Source of the DNA: Anagrus nilaparvatae
Lineage: Eukaryota; Arthropoda; Insecta; Hymenoptera; Mymaridae
Assembly (NCBI GenBank): GCA_022575985.1
Contig: JAKSXM010000228.1
Location: 620,001-684,000, forward strand
Reading direction: 5' to 3'
DNA: 64,000 nucleotides
The translations under genes were made by a program, and so were the position numbers. Positions 1 to 11,317 of this stretch are shown here, piece by piece (position 1 is the first letter of the stretch; every line of letters starts with the position of its first letter). The notes below the pieces were generated by a model. The model worked only from the letters and a program-made list of their open reading frames with translations, searched no databases and had not been told where the DNA came from.

Positions 1-2098
1 AATTTGTTCATTCGTGCACGATCAACGTTATCAAGATATATTTGTTATGACAAAGATGTTTAAATTGAGGAAGGTGTTTTTCCAGTTAAAGAGTTGAAAG
101 ATTTTTTAACAGAACGTAGCTTATCGCGTTTGGTTAAGTGAAGATTTGACTGGAATAATTGTGAAAGTTCAATATTATTCTAGAACAAATAAACTAGTTT
201 GTTTTGTCCTACCGTTGGACGAAAATTCTTGTCCAATAAGTAAATTTTATTTTGCCAACTCCGCGAAATGTATAGATGAAGTTTATAAAAATGGAAAAAT
301 TTCCACTCATATTTCAGTTATTATGGCGCAACTAATGAATTCTGTATCACCGTCCTTTTGCTTTTGTATGTTTGCTACTGACAACAAGTATTCTCATGAA
401 GACGTAATGAAACGGTGGAAATTTATTAGAAAGTTATTAAAACAGCATGACATTGAAGTTACGGGAATTTCTGCGGATGTGGATCCAAAATACTTAATAG
501 CGATGAATTTAGAATGTTTGATCTATTCTAGGCCGAATAACCCAAAGCAACCTAAAATTGACCCAATTACGAATATAATAAACATTTGTTCAATAATGCT
601 AGATAATTTATTTATTTAAGATGTCATACATATTTTAACGAAACTCAGAAATAGGTTTTTTAAATCTTCAATATTCTAACCCATGGGTCCAAAGTATATC
701 GTATCAAGCGCCCCCGTAAAATCTTTAATGAGTCGATTCGGAAGAGATGAGCATCGATTAACAGAAAAAGATGTATATTATATTGACAAAATGAATTTTA
801 AAACCGTAAAAAAAGTATTTATTTGTAAAATACGAGATCTTTTAAAAAAAGACTGGACCATTATGTAAGGCTACCGAAACCTATTTTAAAATAGTTTCTT
901 GTATTATAAATGCTTTCCTGTACAAAAAAATAAATGTTTTGCAAAGATTGTACTTAATTTGGCACGCTACAATCTTATTAAGGCTTTGGAGGAGATGGAT
1001 TGTTGATGGAAAGAAGTATTCTTTAAAAGATCACTTTATAAAAGTAAATTGTTATGCTGGTATTGAACTTAATTGTCATACGTTAACAAAAATAGTTTTA
1101 CAAAGTATTAAAAAAAAAAAGTTTCGCCGATTTTCTACCCTGGCAAATGGGAAGCCAAACTTGCAAAAGTTTTTTTCGATTATTAAGATCGATGTCATCA
1201 ATATTTTGTACTTTTTCAAATTGCACTGTACTCGACGCCTTGCGTAAATTAAAAAAAATTCAAATTTTATGCAACATTGGAGCAACCAAGTTTGAAGTCA
1301 ATGAGAAAGTTAATTTTCCGAGAAATAAAATTTTAAATCCAAGTTTTGAAACTGATAGTATCAGTATAAAAGAAATTCCTGATTTTACAGAAAATATTGA
1401 CCTAAAAACTGTATACAAAGCCATTCATAAGGCAAAAGAAGATGCTTTACAAATATCAAAAGAGTTAACCATTTATACAGAAGATTCTGTTGCAGATTTA
1501 TGTGCACTGCAGTTTGGGTCTGTAAATAAACCCGAAGTAATTATCATTTCTGATGACGAAGATGCAGAAGAAGATGACTTAATAAATGATGATGACTCTA
1601 AACATGAAGAATTAGAATCAAGTGAATTTGTAGAAGCAGTATCCCTAAATGATTTAAATATATTGTTAACTGGATTTGATTTAAAAAATTTTACGGATAA
1701 GCAAAATAATATAACTGCTAATGGTCTATCTGTAAACGTGCATGAGAACTTCAAATGGAAAAATAAAGACAGTCCGAAAAGGGTCATTATGTTACATGTA
1801 TAATCAAGATATAAAAATATTGAGCGCTGACTTGTGGGTAAGACAATGTGACCAAGAACCAGATAATATTTTAGCCAACAGAATTATTTTAAATTTACAA
1901 GTCGAAAAAAAAGTATTTGTGGGAGACTGGTGTTTGTTCGAGCTACAAAAAGGAGAGAAATGTTTGATTGGAAATGTTTTAAGTTTTTGTTATAACCATG
2001 GAAAAAGTTGGAAAAATTATGAGTATACGAAAAACTACGTTGAGTTAGAAAACATTAATAAAAAACCAATTGTGGTATTGTGCTATTTTTTTGTTTAG
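1..2098 (+). pseudogene. Decayed copy of a multi-copy, transposase-like gene of unknown function
   Basis: Open stretches at 146-619, 683-868, 939-1120, 1147-1803 and about 1775-2098 lie in three different frames but follow one another as parts of one protein, so this is one gene broken by at least four frame changes and probably deletions. Visible blocks are a PSFCFCMFATDN segment followed by a GISADVDPKYL segment, a GSQTCKSFFR segment near 1150, an acidic EDAEEDD stretch near 1560 and a C-terminal block with VGDWCLFEL near 1920. The block order resembles an unnamed family that I recall as present in many copies in insects and cnidarians. Its role is not known to me; an RNase H-like transposase is only a guess. 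The 5' end lies outside the window. Confidence is high that it is decayed coding DNA and moderate for the family link. Confidence 0.6.
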
Positions 2099-2334
2099 AT
2101 AATAATAAAAAACATCAAACTATGAAAATTGCAAAACATAATTATATTGATATCAAATAGTATAAATACACCATACCATTTCCAATTCAAAAAGATTTTT
2201 TTATCGATGATGGAATTTGTGATAACATTTCTCGAATGGTATGAAAAAAATAGTTTGTATGATAAGTATATATTATATATTATTAGATAATTAGATAATT
2301 TTGTACAAATTAATAAAATTGTTATGAAAATTAT

Positions 2335-4490
2335 AAATATGAGCATTTCTACAGAAATTATGTATCTTAGATGCTTCATTTTTTTTTCTAAATTTTTTTG
2401 TGATGCACTGCCGCTAAATATGATTTTTTTTCAATGTTTAGACTATTGAAAGATAGAAAAAAAATGGGTTCCATCATTTTAAGCCTTGTTCCACCCTTAT
2501 TTAGCTCCCAGAAGATTTTAAATATTAAAAAAAAAAAAACAAAAAAGCATGGTTCAAAATTACAAAACTTTTATTTTTTTGGCTTGGAAATTTTTTTTAT
2601 TCGATTTTTCTTAAAAATTTAATTATATTAAAGATATGTTAACTCAAAAATCCATCTATAATGCTTTAGAAGTAATTATTTTTATATTTCGAAGACTCTG
2701 GTAAAAAAAAGCAGCAAAAAATACAAAAATTTTTACTGGGAAGATTTAAATGAAGCGTGAACGGGTCTTCAAAACTGCCCCAAAGTGTTTTTTTCTGAAA
2801 GTACTACCAAAAATAAGTCACCAGCCCAATTTTTAGCCTTCCAGAGCAAAATCTCGATTTTTGGCAGCCATTTTTGTGTTTTGGACTTTTATAAAAAAAG
2901 TAAGAAAAATGAGGGATAATTTTTCTTATTTTTCTGTTAAAAACTATCATTAACATGAAAAATTTTTTTCTTTTATGTCCAGATAGGAAATTTCCCTGGC
3001 TATCCGATTCCGGGGTCAAAAAAATTGTTCTAGTAGCGCATGCGCAATAAATCGCTAATATAAACTGTTTTTTTTTCAAAAGTCGATTTCTCAAATGCCT
3101 ATTGGTAAAAAATCTTTTAACCGGGCTTAAATTTTTCCTTGAACTTCAAATTTTATGACGAAAAAAAAATTTCGATGGGACATTGCTTTTTGGGAGCTCT
3201 AGATCAAAAAATAGCAGCTTTCAAAAGTTCATTTTTTACAAATTTCGAATTTTCACGTGACCAATTAAAAATCGGACCAAAAATTTGGATTCCGCGGGAA
3301 ATTTTACATAAGGGTATGTCTTTTCATGTTTTTAAGAGCTTTTGTGTTAAAACAGTGAAATAATAAAGAATTTTCTGATTAATTTTGAATAATTTGGTAT
3401 AATTTAAAAAATAAAAAAATTCCTTTAAAAAATGAGATATTTTAATCTTTCAATTGAAAATTTCTCTGCTTTAACATAAACGCTTTTAAAAACATGAAAA
3501 GATAAACACTTATGTAAAATTTCCCACGGAATCCAAATTTTTGGTCCGATTTTTGATTGGTCACGTGACTTGACGGAAAATTCGAAATTTGTAAAAAATG
3601 AACTTTTGAAAGCTGCTATTTTTTGATCTAGAGCTCCCAAATAGCAATGTCCCATCGAAATTTTTTTTTCGTCATAAAATTTGAAGTTCAAGGAAAAATT
3701 TAAGCCTGGTTAAAAGATTTTTTACTAATAGGCATTTGAGAAATCGACTTTTGAAAAAAAACAGTTTATCTTAGCGATTTATCGCGCATGCGCTACTAGA
3801 AAAATTTTTTTGACCCCAGAATCGGATAGCCAGGGAAATTTCCTATCTGGACATAAAAGAAAAAAATTTTTCATGTTAATGATAGTTTTTAACAGAAAAA
3901 ATAAAAAAAATTATCCCTCATTTTTCTTACTTTTTTTATAAAAGTCCAAAACACTAAAATGGCTGCCAAAAATCGAGATTTTGCTCTGGAAGGCTAAAAA
4001 TTGGGCTAGTGACTTATTTTTAGTAGTACTTTCAGAAAAAAACACTTTGGGGCAGTTTTGAAGACCCGTTCACGCTTCATTTAAATCTTCCCAGTAAAAA
4101 TTTTTGTATTTTTTGCTGCTTTTTTTTACCAGTCTTCGAAATATAAAAATAATTACTTCTAAAGCATTATAGATGGATTTTTGAGTTAACATATCTTTAA
4201 TATAGTTAAATTTTTAAGAAAAATGGAATAAAAAGAATTTCCAAGCCAAAAAAATAAAAGTTTTGTAATTTTGAACCATGCTTTTTTTTTTTTTTTTTTT
4301 TAATATTTAAAATCTTCTGGGAGCTAAAAAAGGGTGGAACAAGGCTTAAAATGATGGAACCCATTTTTTTTCTATCTTTCAATAGTCTAAACATTGAAAA
4401 AAAATCATATTTAGCAGCGTGCATCACAAAAAAATTTAGAAAAAAAATGAAGCATCTAAGATACATAATTTCTGTAGAAATGCTCATATG
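2335..4490. repeat. 2.15-kb foldback element (near-perfect palindrome)
   Basis: The two halves are inverted copies of about 1,075 bases meeting near 3415. Sequence at 2341 (GAGCATTTCTACAGAAATTA) returns as its reverse complement ending near 4489. Both arms can be read as the same 75-90 residue open frame on opposite strands (3139-3363 and 3425-3691), which results from the duplication and is not evidence of a gene. The arms differ by scattered substitutions and small indels. There is almost no spacer, so the whole element could form a single long hairpin. No transposase is visible, so it would be a non-autonomous foldback transposon. Confidence 0.88.
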
Positions 4491-4800
4491 TATATATATT
4501 AGAGTGTTTCGTATTTTCTTTTTTTCGAGATTCTTTTTACTTCCCCCATTTTTTTCAAAAACTCTCCAGCTCCAAGGATTTTGATTTTTAATTTAAAAAA
4601 CCCGCGCCACCAAGCAATGAAGTTTCCCTTTAAATAACATAGGAATTTTGAGTTTTTAGCTTTACAAATTTTTACAGAGGCCACAAAGCGTTTTAGAAAG
4701 CTAATTTTTACTGGAAAAAAAACTTTCATAATATGTTGTAAAGACATGCAAATAACCCTGAATTCATTCCAAAGGTAATTCTGGGGCTAGAAACGCAAAT
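4491..4800. other. A+T-rich spacer
   Basis: This stretch joins two foldback elements. It has short chance open frames on both strands and no motif that I can identify. Confidence 0.6.
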
Positions 4801-5580
4801 TCAGATGTTGGCTCAATCTTATAAAATCGGGTTTTTTGGTAATTTTCGATAAAACGCTGCAACCTCAAAAATTAACTAAAACACTTCTGGTTATTCTACT
4901 TTTTTGATGTAATTATCACCTCTTAAAGGATGTAAGCCGTGTATTTTTATCACTGCTTCTCTCAGCGCTATAGTTGCTATAGTCAATTAAACTACTGGTA
5001 ATTTTTTATCCAAAATGACCAATTTTTAAATTTGTTTAAACTGTTGCAAAAGTTTTTTTGACGAAATGGAGTTTTATTGGCCTTAAAAATTTTCTACAAA
5101 CTTCAAGTTTCCAAAAATTATTTACTCGACTCTTTTCTTTAAATAGTTTTTAAGATATCGCTTTTCAAAGATAATCATGAAAATTGACTTTTTTTTAAGA
5201 CCTTAAATTTGGGACTGTGACTTTAAATTATCATCTCTGGTTAATAATTTATTGAAAAGCGGCGAGTAAAGAATTTTTGGAAATTTGAAGCTGGTACGAA
5301 ATTTTTAAGACCTATAGAGCTCAATTTTATCTAAAATTAGAATTTTGACAGCAATTTAAACAAATTCAAAAAATTGGTCATTTTTAGTCGAAAATTACCG
5401 TTAGGTTAATTGGCTATAATGATGAGAGGATCAATGATAAAAGAACGCGGTTTACGACGCTTGAAAGCTGACACTTGTACCAAAAAACTGAGACCAACCG
5501 GAAGTGTTTTGATTATTTTTTGAGGTTGGCTCAATGTTATAAAATAAGGTTTTTTGGTAATTTTCAATGAAACGCTAATG
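4801..5580. repeat. Foldback element flanked by a direct repeat
   Basis: Arms at about 4856-5160 and 5220-5528 are inverted copies centred near 5190. For example, AACCTCAAAAATTAACTAAA near 4860 pairs with sequence near 5500-5528, and ATGACCAATTTTTAAATTTG near 5018 pairs with 5350-5385. A roughly 50-base segment containing GGTTTTTTGGTAATTTTC lies in the same orientation on both sides (4828 and 5550), like a flanking direct repeat. No coding capacity is visible. Confidence 0.7.
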
Positions 5581-6000
5581 ATTTTCATAATTCCCCGGGT
5601 CCTTAAATATCAATATATAAAACAATATAAAAAAAATTTTCCCCTATAAAAAAGTTTCTCTCAGTCTTAAAATCCCCAAATAATGTATAAAGTTGATTCT
5701 ATGTTTTTTTATCCACCATCTTAAAAAATTCGGAAAATATAATGAGGAAAAAAAATGAAAATTTTCATCCATACAAACGTTTTTTTCAATTTCAAAAAAC
5801 CCCCAGGTCATGCAGAAACTTCTTTTTCTTATGTTTTTGTTACGGCATCTTGGAATATCGGAAAATATTTTGGCGTTAAAAATTGAATATTCCTAGGTGA
5901 AAAACTAAATATAATACCACCAGGATTCCCTTGGACGTTTTATTTCCATCTCGAAGTTATTTCATGATATTACAAAAATAATTAAATACTTTAATTTCTT

Positions 6001-6175
6001 GTTCTTTATCAGGGTTTGATCAGGCCCTGACTCCTACTTCAAATTATTCTAAGTCCCTAAATCGAAAATATTCTATGTCAATTTGACCTCCCCACGCTAA
6101 AAACGTTAATTTATCACCCCCACTATGCTAAACGGAATTTTTTCAGGTACCCCTCCCTATAAACATGTTCCATAT
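6001..6175. repeat. Dispersed repeat, copy A
   Basis: This segment closely resembles 26714-26885. Shared landmarks in order are TATCAGGGT, CTGACTCC, CTTCAAATTAT, CTAAGTCCCTAAAT and AAACATGTTCCAT. Looser versions of the CTAAGTCCCTAAAT-type phrase occur near 34.72 kb. The family is unknown; no inverted ends are visible. Confidence 0.6.
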
Positions 6176-6184
6176 TAAGGCAGA

Positions 6185-6340
6185 CTCTACAAACGCCGTA
6201 AATGTGGGACGCAACCGCAAGCACAGCCGCAACGCAATGCGCACAAACCAAAATCGTGTTGTGCGCATGCGTGTTGTCTTGTGCGCATTGCGTTGCGGCT
6301 GGGCTTGCAGTTGCGACCCCCCTTTTACGGTGTCGTAGAA
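6185..6340. repeat. Hairpin MITE built from GTGCGCA-type repeats
   Basis: A 36-base arm at 6211-6246 pairs with 6279-6314 with only two or three mismatches. Pairing continues outward (CGCCGTAAA at 6194 with TTTACGGTG at 6324). The loop holds a third, partial copy of the same GC-rich unit (TTGTGCGCATGCG near 6259). The element is far richer in G+C than its surroundings. The open frames over it on both strands are palindrome artefacts. Confidence 0.8.
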
Positions 6341-6351
6341 CCACCCTAACA

Positions 6352-6554
6352 ACACGGTCTTTGGGTGCTGGACGTGGTATTTTCAAAGTTATATAACAAA
6401 ATTAAATTCGTAGGTTGGTATGAATGAGAGATCTCCGTATTTCGCCTTAACTTAAAGTACGAAATATAGTGTTAGTATATGCTAATGCCAACCCATAATT
6501 TTTTTTTTGGCATTTGACTTCAAAAATACCACGTCCAGCACTCAAAGACCGTGT
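6352..6554. repeat. 203-bp MITE with about 37-bp terminal inverted repeats
   Basis: The left end ACACGGTCTTTGGGTGCTGG at 6352 is matched by its inverted copy ending at 6554; pairing runs through GACGTGGTATTTT and allows one or two mismatches. The size and structure fit a non-autonomous DNA transposon. No clear target duplication is visible, so the superfamily is not assigned. It lies directly beside the GC-rich hairpin element. Confidence 0.8.
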
Positions 6555-6557
6555 ATA

Positions 6558-6743
6558 TTAAGCACTCATCTCCAAGCATTTCTCCTGAATATGAAATGGC
6601 TTTAGATAATTGATAATTCCAGGAAATAAGAGCTTTAAGTCTTCAATAGTAAGTTCTGGAAAATGTAATAGATCGTTTGAAGTGATCTTTTGAAATGGTA
6701 ATGTTTTCTGATTCCAGTTGCTAGCTTCCACTCTTTCAGCCAA
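6558..6743 (-). pseudogene. Short orphan coding-like fragment
   Basis: A 61-residue open stretch with a normal-looking composition, including FPELTIEDLKLLFPGI. It has no recognisable domain and no partner exon nearby. It may be a fragment of a transposase-like gene or a chance open frame. Confidence 0.2.
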
Positions 6744-7572
6744 AGTATTTTTCTTATTTCGTCTTAATTTTATTTTTTCAACAATTTTTTCTAACTTTTC
6801 AGCGTCAGGGCACAGATTACTTTATTTTCCCTTTTTTAACAAGAACATTTTCTTGTATTATTTATTAATTATAGCTATTTAATTTTCTAAAATTATTTTC
6901 TGATTATAATTTCTAAAATTAATTAACAATTTTCAAGAATATTAGTAACGAAAGGTTAATTTATTAATGAACTTACATAAAAGTTGGGTCCTTCTACTTT
7001 TTGTATTTCTTTCGCGCGCGCGTTTCATATTTATTTATTTTAATTATATATTTATTGTTATTGTTCTAATGAAAAAAAATTTTGTGCACAAATAATATTG
7101 AGGTCTTTCTCGATTTTTTCCTCGCTTCAATTTTTTTTCTACTCAAAATTCCCTTGATACTTTTTTGATTTGACGTTAAAGTTTTGGTTATAGTGAAAAT
7201 TTTCTCAGAAAAAAATTTGTCCAGTTAATATTTTAGCCCCAAGATTTTTTTTAATTAATTTTTTTTACCCCTATGTGTTGAAATAATGTTTGAAAAAAAT
7301 TATAATAAAAAAATACAGGGATTTTTTAAAACTTTTTGTACAAAATAAAAAAAAAAAAATTTATTGTAATTAATATTTATCTGAAATAATTTTTTTTCGT
7401 ATTTATATTATTAATAAAATTTTTCCAGTTTATCACAAAAGAATTGTTTCATTATTTTAATTAATTAATTACTATAATCATTTAAAAATCTTATATTTTA
7501 TTCTTAAATTTATATAGCAACGACTCCGAGTGCGGTAAGTATTACAAATTAGGAACGTATATTAAAATTTTT

Positions 7573-7712
7573 TAGGGCGCTTCCCAATAACGACTGTCTT
7601 TTGCACCGCGCGAATAAGGACTTATCTATCTGAAAGTATGAATAAGGACAGTTCTAAAAGCCAGCGCGAATAAGGACTCTGCTATTAGGAAGCGTCGATA
7701 TTAGGACTTTCA
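7573..7712. repeat. Small inverted or direct repeat cluster
   Basis: GCGCTTCCCAATAA near 7575 is mirrored by TTAGGAAGCG near 7695. GCGCGAATAAGGAC occurs twice in direct orientation between them (near 7607 and 7662). This may be a small decayed MITE. The flanks at 6750-7570 and 7715-8260 are A+T-rich and I see no gene in them. Confidence 0.4.
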
Positions 7713-8262
7713 TAGAAAAAAATTAGGTACAATTCATTAAAAAAAAAAAAAATAATGTTCTTAAAATAATTTTTTGGTGACAAAAATTGAAAAAGGGACT
7801 TATGATAATTTGGGTTAAGAAATTTCGCATTTAATATAGATAATAATTATTCCAATTATATAATTAATAATAATTTTATTTGTTACCCGATAATTCTAAG
7901 ACCATATGTCTGAAAATTATTTTAAAGATTCAGGAGGTCCAAATCTTTTTTTGATTTAAAGGTCCCTCAAACCAAATTATTTTGACTCCATCTGACCCTC
8001 TCCTCTGAAAGGCTTGAAAACGTTAAGTTTTTACCCTTCCCTTCCTCAATGTTATGGTTACTTTTTATAAACACTTCTTCTTGTAATAAGCATGTACCAT
8101 ATATTAAAAGGTTCCTTTGATGAATTTTCGAATCGAAACGTTAGAATAATTTTCTTTTTCTTTTTTTTTTAATGTTACTAAAAAAAACAAATTTTCTTTA
8201 AACTACCACCATGAATAATAAGTCATGTTCTTTTTAGTTTAACCCCAGTTTAGCACTAGTTT

Positions 8263-8462
8263 CAGTGGCGGATACAGGGGGGGGAGTCAAAGGGGTCAAT
8301 TGACCCCCCCCCCAGTGGTCAGTTTTACCTTTTTCTTAGCTAATTTTACGTTATATAATTAACGATAAGTACCATTTTGAAAAAAATTTTAAGGACCTTT
8401 AGCAAATTTTTTGTAATTCGATTCAAATGACCCCCACAAAAAATTTTCTAGATCCACCCCTG
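8263..8462. repeat. 200-bp hAT-like MITE
   Basis: The left terminus CAGTGGCGGATACAGGGGGG and the right terminus, read inward on the minus strand as CAGGGGTGGATCTAG, form imperfect inverted repeats (about 12 of 15 bases). The CAGNGGCGGATCCAG-type end is characteristic of many hAT superfamily elements. An 8-bp target duplication is not evident, so the element is old or an edge has drifted. Confidence 0.55.
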
Positions 8463-8909
8463 AATTTTTATTATTTCAGACACAAAGAACAAGCTAATGA
8501 ATAAATAGTAATATATTTTTTTATAAGCTTACTCTTCTTTTGGAATAATTTTCAACGAAGAAGATAAAGTAGTTGATTGGAATTCTCCTGTGGGATTGTT
8601 ATTTCTTTGATTAACAGGTTCTCTACCAGTATTTGTGTTATCTGGAAATATTTGAAATTTTTAGTTAGTTATTAATTTTATTATACTTTAATAAAATTGC
8701 ATAATTATTAATTTAATTAATTTAATATAGTTAATTGTTCCAGTTCTCTAAACACAGCAGAATTTTAGTTAGCTAGGTTACGAATCCTAATTCGATCTTA
8801 TTTTTTTATTAAATTAAAAATGAGTATCTTTAATGTATTCACTATTTGAATATCCAGATATGGTCCACATAGGTTTTCTGGGTATCTGATATTCGAGGGA
8901 ACATATTTA

Positions 8910-9131
8910 TTGACAAGAAATGAATTCATATCGGGCATACAAGTGTTGCTCGAATTCAATTATTTTCAGTCCAATTCTAGCCAACACAACCTTGCAAGAA
9001 TTAGAGATAAATTGTTTAGAAAAGTTAAAAAGTATAGGAATGCCTTAAGTAGTTTTGGAAACCATTTTTATGACCCCATAGAAAATTGTGATAATGATAA
9101 TATAATTTTATCCAATTTAACAAACTATTAA
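8910..9131 (+). CDS. Hypothetical short ORF
   Basis: A 73-residue open frame of ordinary composition; no domain is recognised. TATTTTCAG near 8968 could be a splice acceptor, so it might be part of an exon, but no donor or partner exon is apparent. A chance open frame is a real alternative. Confidence 0.2.
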   Translation: MTRNEFISGIQVLLEFNYFQSNSSQHNLARIRDKLFRKVKKYRNALSSFGNHFYDPIENCDNDNIILSNLTNY

Positions 9132-9663
9132 AATAAAAAAAGTTTTGATTAAGGTCCATTTAAGTTAATTATTAGTAATTAAATAATTGTAAACAGGGTT
9201 TTTTCTAATACTAATGAGAGAATTGACAAAAACGAATAATCACGTACACTAAGTTTACGTATGTATATGTTTTACGTCCTTAAAAATTTGTTTATTTAGA
9301 GTTGGTAACCCTTACAATTTTATACAGATGATATAGGAAATCCCCTCACCTCTGTGACCACCCTATTAGCATGACGGAATCACCTTAAGGCCCCCTTTTC
9401 CAAAAATTAAAATTCGTAATGCACTTTTTTTTTATTTCATTTTCTTGCTTAAAAACATTTCAAGAGTGTATAAAAAAATTTTCAAGCAAAAAGAAATATA
9501 TGTTTTTGAGATATTTTGATTTTTATGGGACGGATTTATATGAAAACATAAGCATTTAAAAACTTTAAACGCGTTTATCTCAAAACTACTTTTTTAAATC
9601 GGTTCCAGTTCTGACTCAAAAACTTATTCAGCTATTGACCTAAATCTAGCGTTTTATTTGTAA

Positions 9664-9740
9664 CTAGCTGCCTCCGGCTCGCTTCGCTCGCCCCGGCAGA
9701 CACCATGGGGGCTGCGCCCCCCTGGACCCCTGCGACTTTA
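9664..9740 (-). mobile_element. Second Helitron-type 3' end
   Basis: About 70 bases are nearly identical to the Helitron 3' end at 10043-10113. Read on the minus strand it ends in GGCAGCTAG followed by host T, as Helitron 3' ends do (CTRR then T). The subterminal hairpin is conserved with changes on both sides of the stem (GGGGGCTGCGCCCCC here, GGGGCTTCGCCCC in the other copy). Similarity stops after about 75 bases, so this is the end of a different, probably non-autonomous copy or an abandoned terminus. Confidence 0.6.
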
Positions 9741-10351
9741 TTTTTCCAAAAATATGTTGTTTTATGTTACTCAATATTTTGTAAAATAACCCTGTTTTTA
9801 CCGGGAGTATTATCTAAAATTTACTGGATCATAAAAATTACGGACATACGAACCCAGACTAATAATTAGTGATCAGCAATACAAAGCTTCGCTACCCTTC
9901 CATAGAATCCACAGCAGTAGTTGTGTCCCTCGACTATCCATTCTAGGGTTCTGCTTAATGATAAAAGCTGTTCAAGTTTCTTTTAGTTACTATATTCAGT
10001 TACTACATCAGTGACTGATAAAAATTAGAAATATATATAATACTAGCTGCCTCCGGCTCGCTTCGCTCGCCCCGGCAGCCACCAAGGGGCTTCGCCCCCT
10101 GGACCCCTGAAGCGCGATAATTTTAATTTTCATCAATAAAAAAAATTTTATAAATATGTATATTGTAAAATTAAATCTACTGAAATGAAAATAGAATATG
10201 AAATAAATTAAATAAACAAAATTAATTTTTAATTTTAAAATAATCTGAATTTTATTTTAATTAAATTTATAATGTTAGGATAAAATACGGTATTAAAAAG
10301 TATCAATTTAATAAATTTAAAAAAATTATTATTGATATAATCAAAAAAATA

Positions 10352-11317
10352 TTACATTAAAGCAGTTGGATAAACAATATTTTTAGTTTGGTTGTTAACT
10401 GCAAATATGTATAAATTTTCTGGTGATGAAACGCGTGAACACGCTACGTACAACTGACCATGAGAGAAACACGCAGTTGATAAATGAAGACCAGCAACTT
10501 TTAATGTTTGACCCTGAGCTTTGTTTATAGTTATCGAAAAAGCTGGTTTAATTGGGTATTGCAATCTTTTGAATTCAAAAGGTAGATCAGTAGGTATAAT
10601 TGGTATTCGAGGAAGAATAACTTCTTCACCTTTTGCACACCCAGTTATGATAACTGCTGTGATAATATATTGTTGAATCTGTGTAATACGCAATCGTGTA
10701 CCATTGCAAAGTCTTGGTGGGTCAAGATTACGCATAAATATTATTGGTATTCCTATTTTCAGCTTTAACTCATGTAAAGGGATTCCTGATACTTCAATCG
10801 AATTAAGGAAATCCTGTGGGTATGTTGTGCTATCATCAGCATATATAACTGAATCAATTGATTTTAACGTAACCATAGCTCCAGGTATTTGTTCAGTTAT
10901 TTGATCATTTATGTTGTTGACTGTATCATTCGTTGGTGCCATAATAGCTCTTTCACACAACCAATTTTCATCCAAATAATTGTTTTCTAAATCTGGATAA
11001 ACATTTGAAATAATATCTTGCAGTGAATCCATTGGAACGCAAAAATCTCGTGTAACTGGAATGAAACCGTCTTCGTTACTTGGTATTCTATTCTCTCCGA
11101 TCTGTAATAGTTTTTCGGAAAACGTTCTGGCTGAATTGTCATTATTAAGTGCTACTCTAAGATTAGTTCGAAGCTGTAACTTTATAACTTGTGGCCATAA
11201 GATGGATGACTTAATACACGCATTTAATTCATCAGCAGCTGTACCTTTTTGCACGACCGGCAGGGTTTGTCTAAAGTCACCCGCGAATAATACAACAAGT
11301 CCACCCATTGTATTCAT
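10352..11317 (-). pseudogene. C-terminal half of the Helitron Pif1-like helicase
   Basis: The frame continues the helicase after the break at about 11320. Visible motifs are FAGDFRQTLP (motif III region, near 11280), the TNLRVAL region, FSITINKAQGQTL (motif V, near 10530) and GQLYVACSRV (motif VI, near 10450), in the normal order for Pif1-like superfamily 1B helicases. About 320 residues are open with no internal stop. The first methionine is only the first in-frame ATG after the break, not a natural start. Confidence 0.88.

Noticed and set aside
3139..3691. Two similar 75-90 residue open frames on opposite strands
   Set aside because: They are the same sequence in the two arms of a foldback palindrome and have no coding features.
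6123..6396. Three overlapping open frames rich in Cys, Ala and His
   Set aside because: They arise from the GC-rich hairpin and read the same palindrome on both strands.
8110..8142. A third hammerhead-like string (TTTGATGA, ATTTTCGAAT, CGAAACGTTAG)
   Set aside because: Stem I does not pair well, stem II is only three pairs and C3 is changed without a matching change at G8; too weak to annotate.
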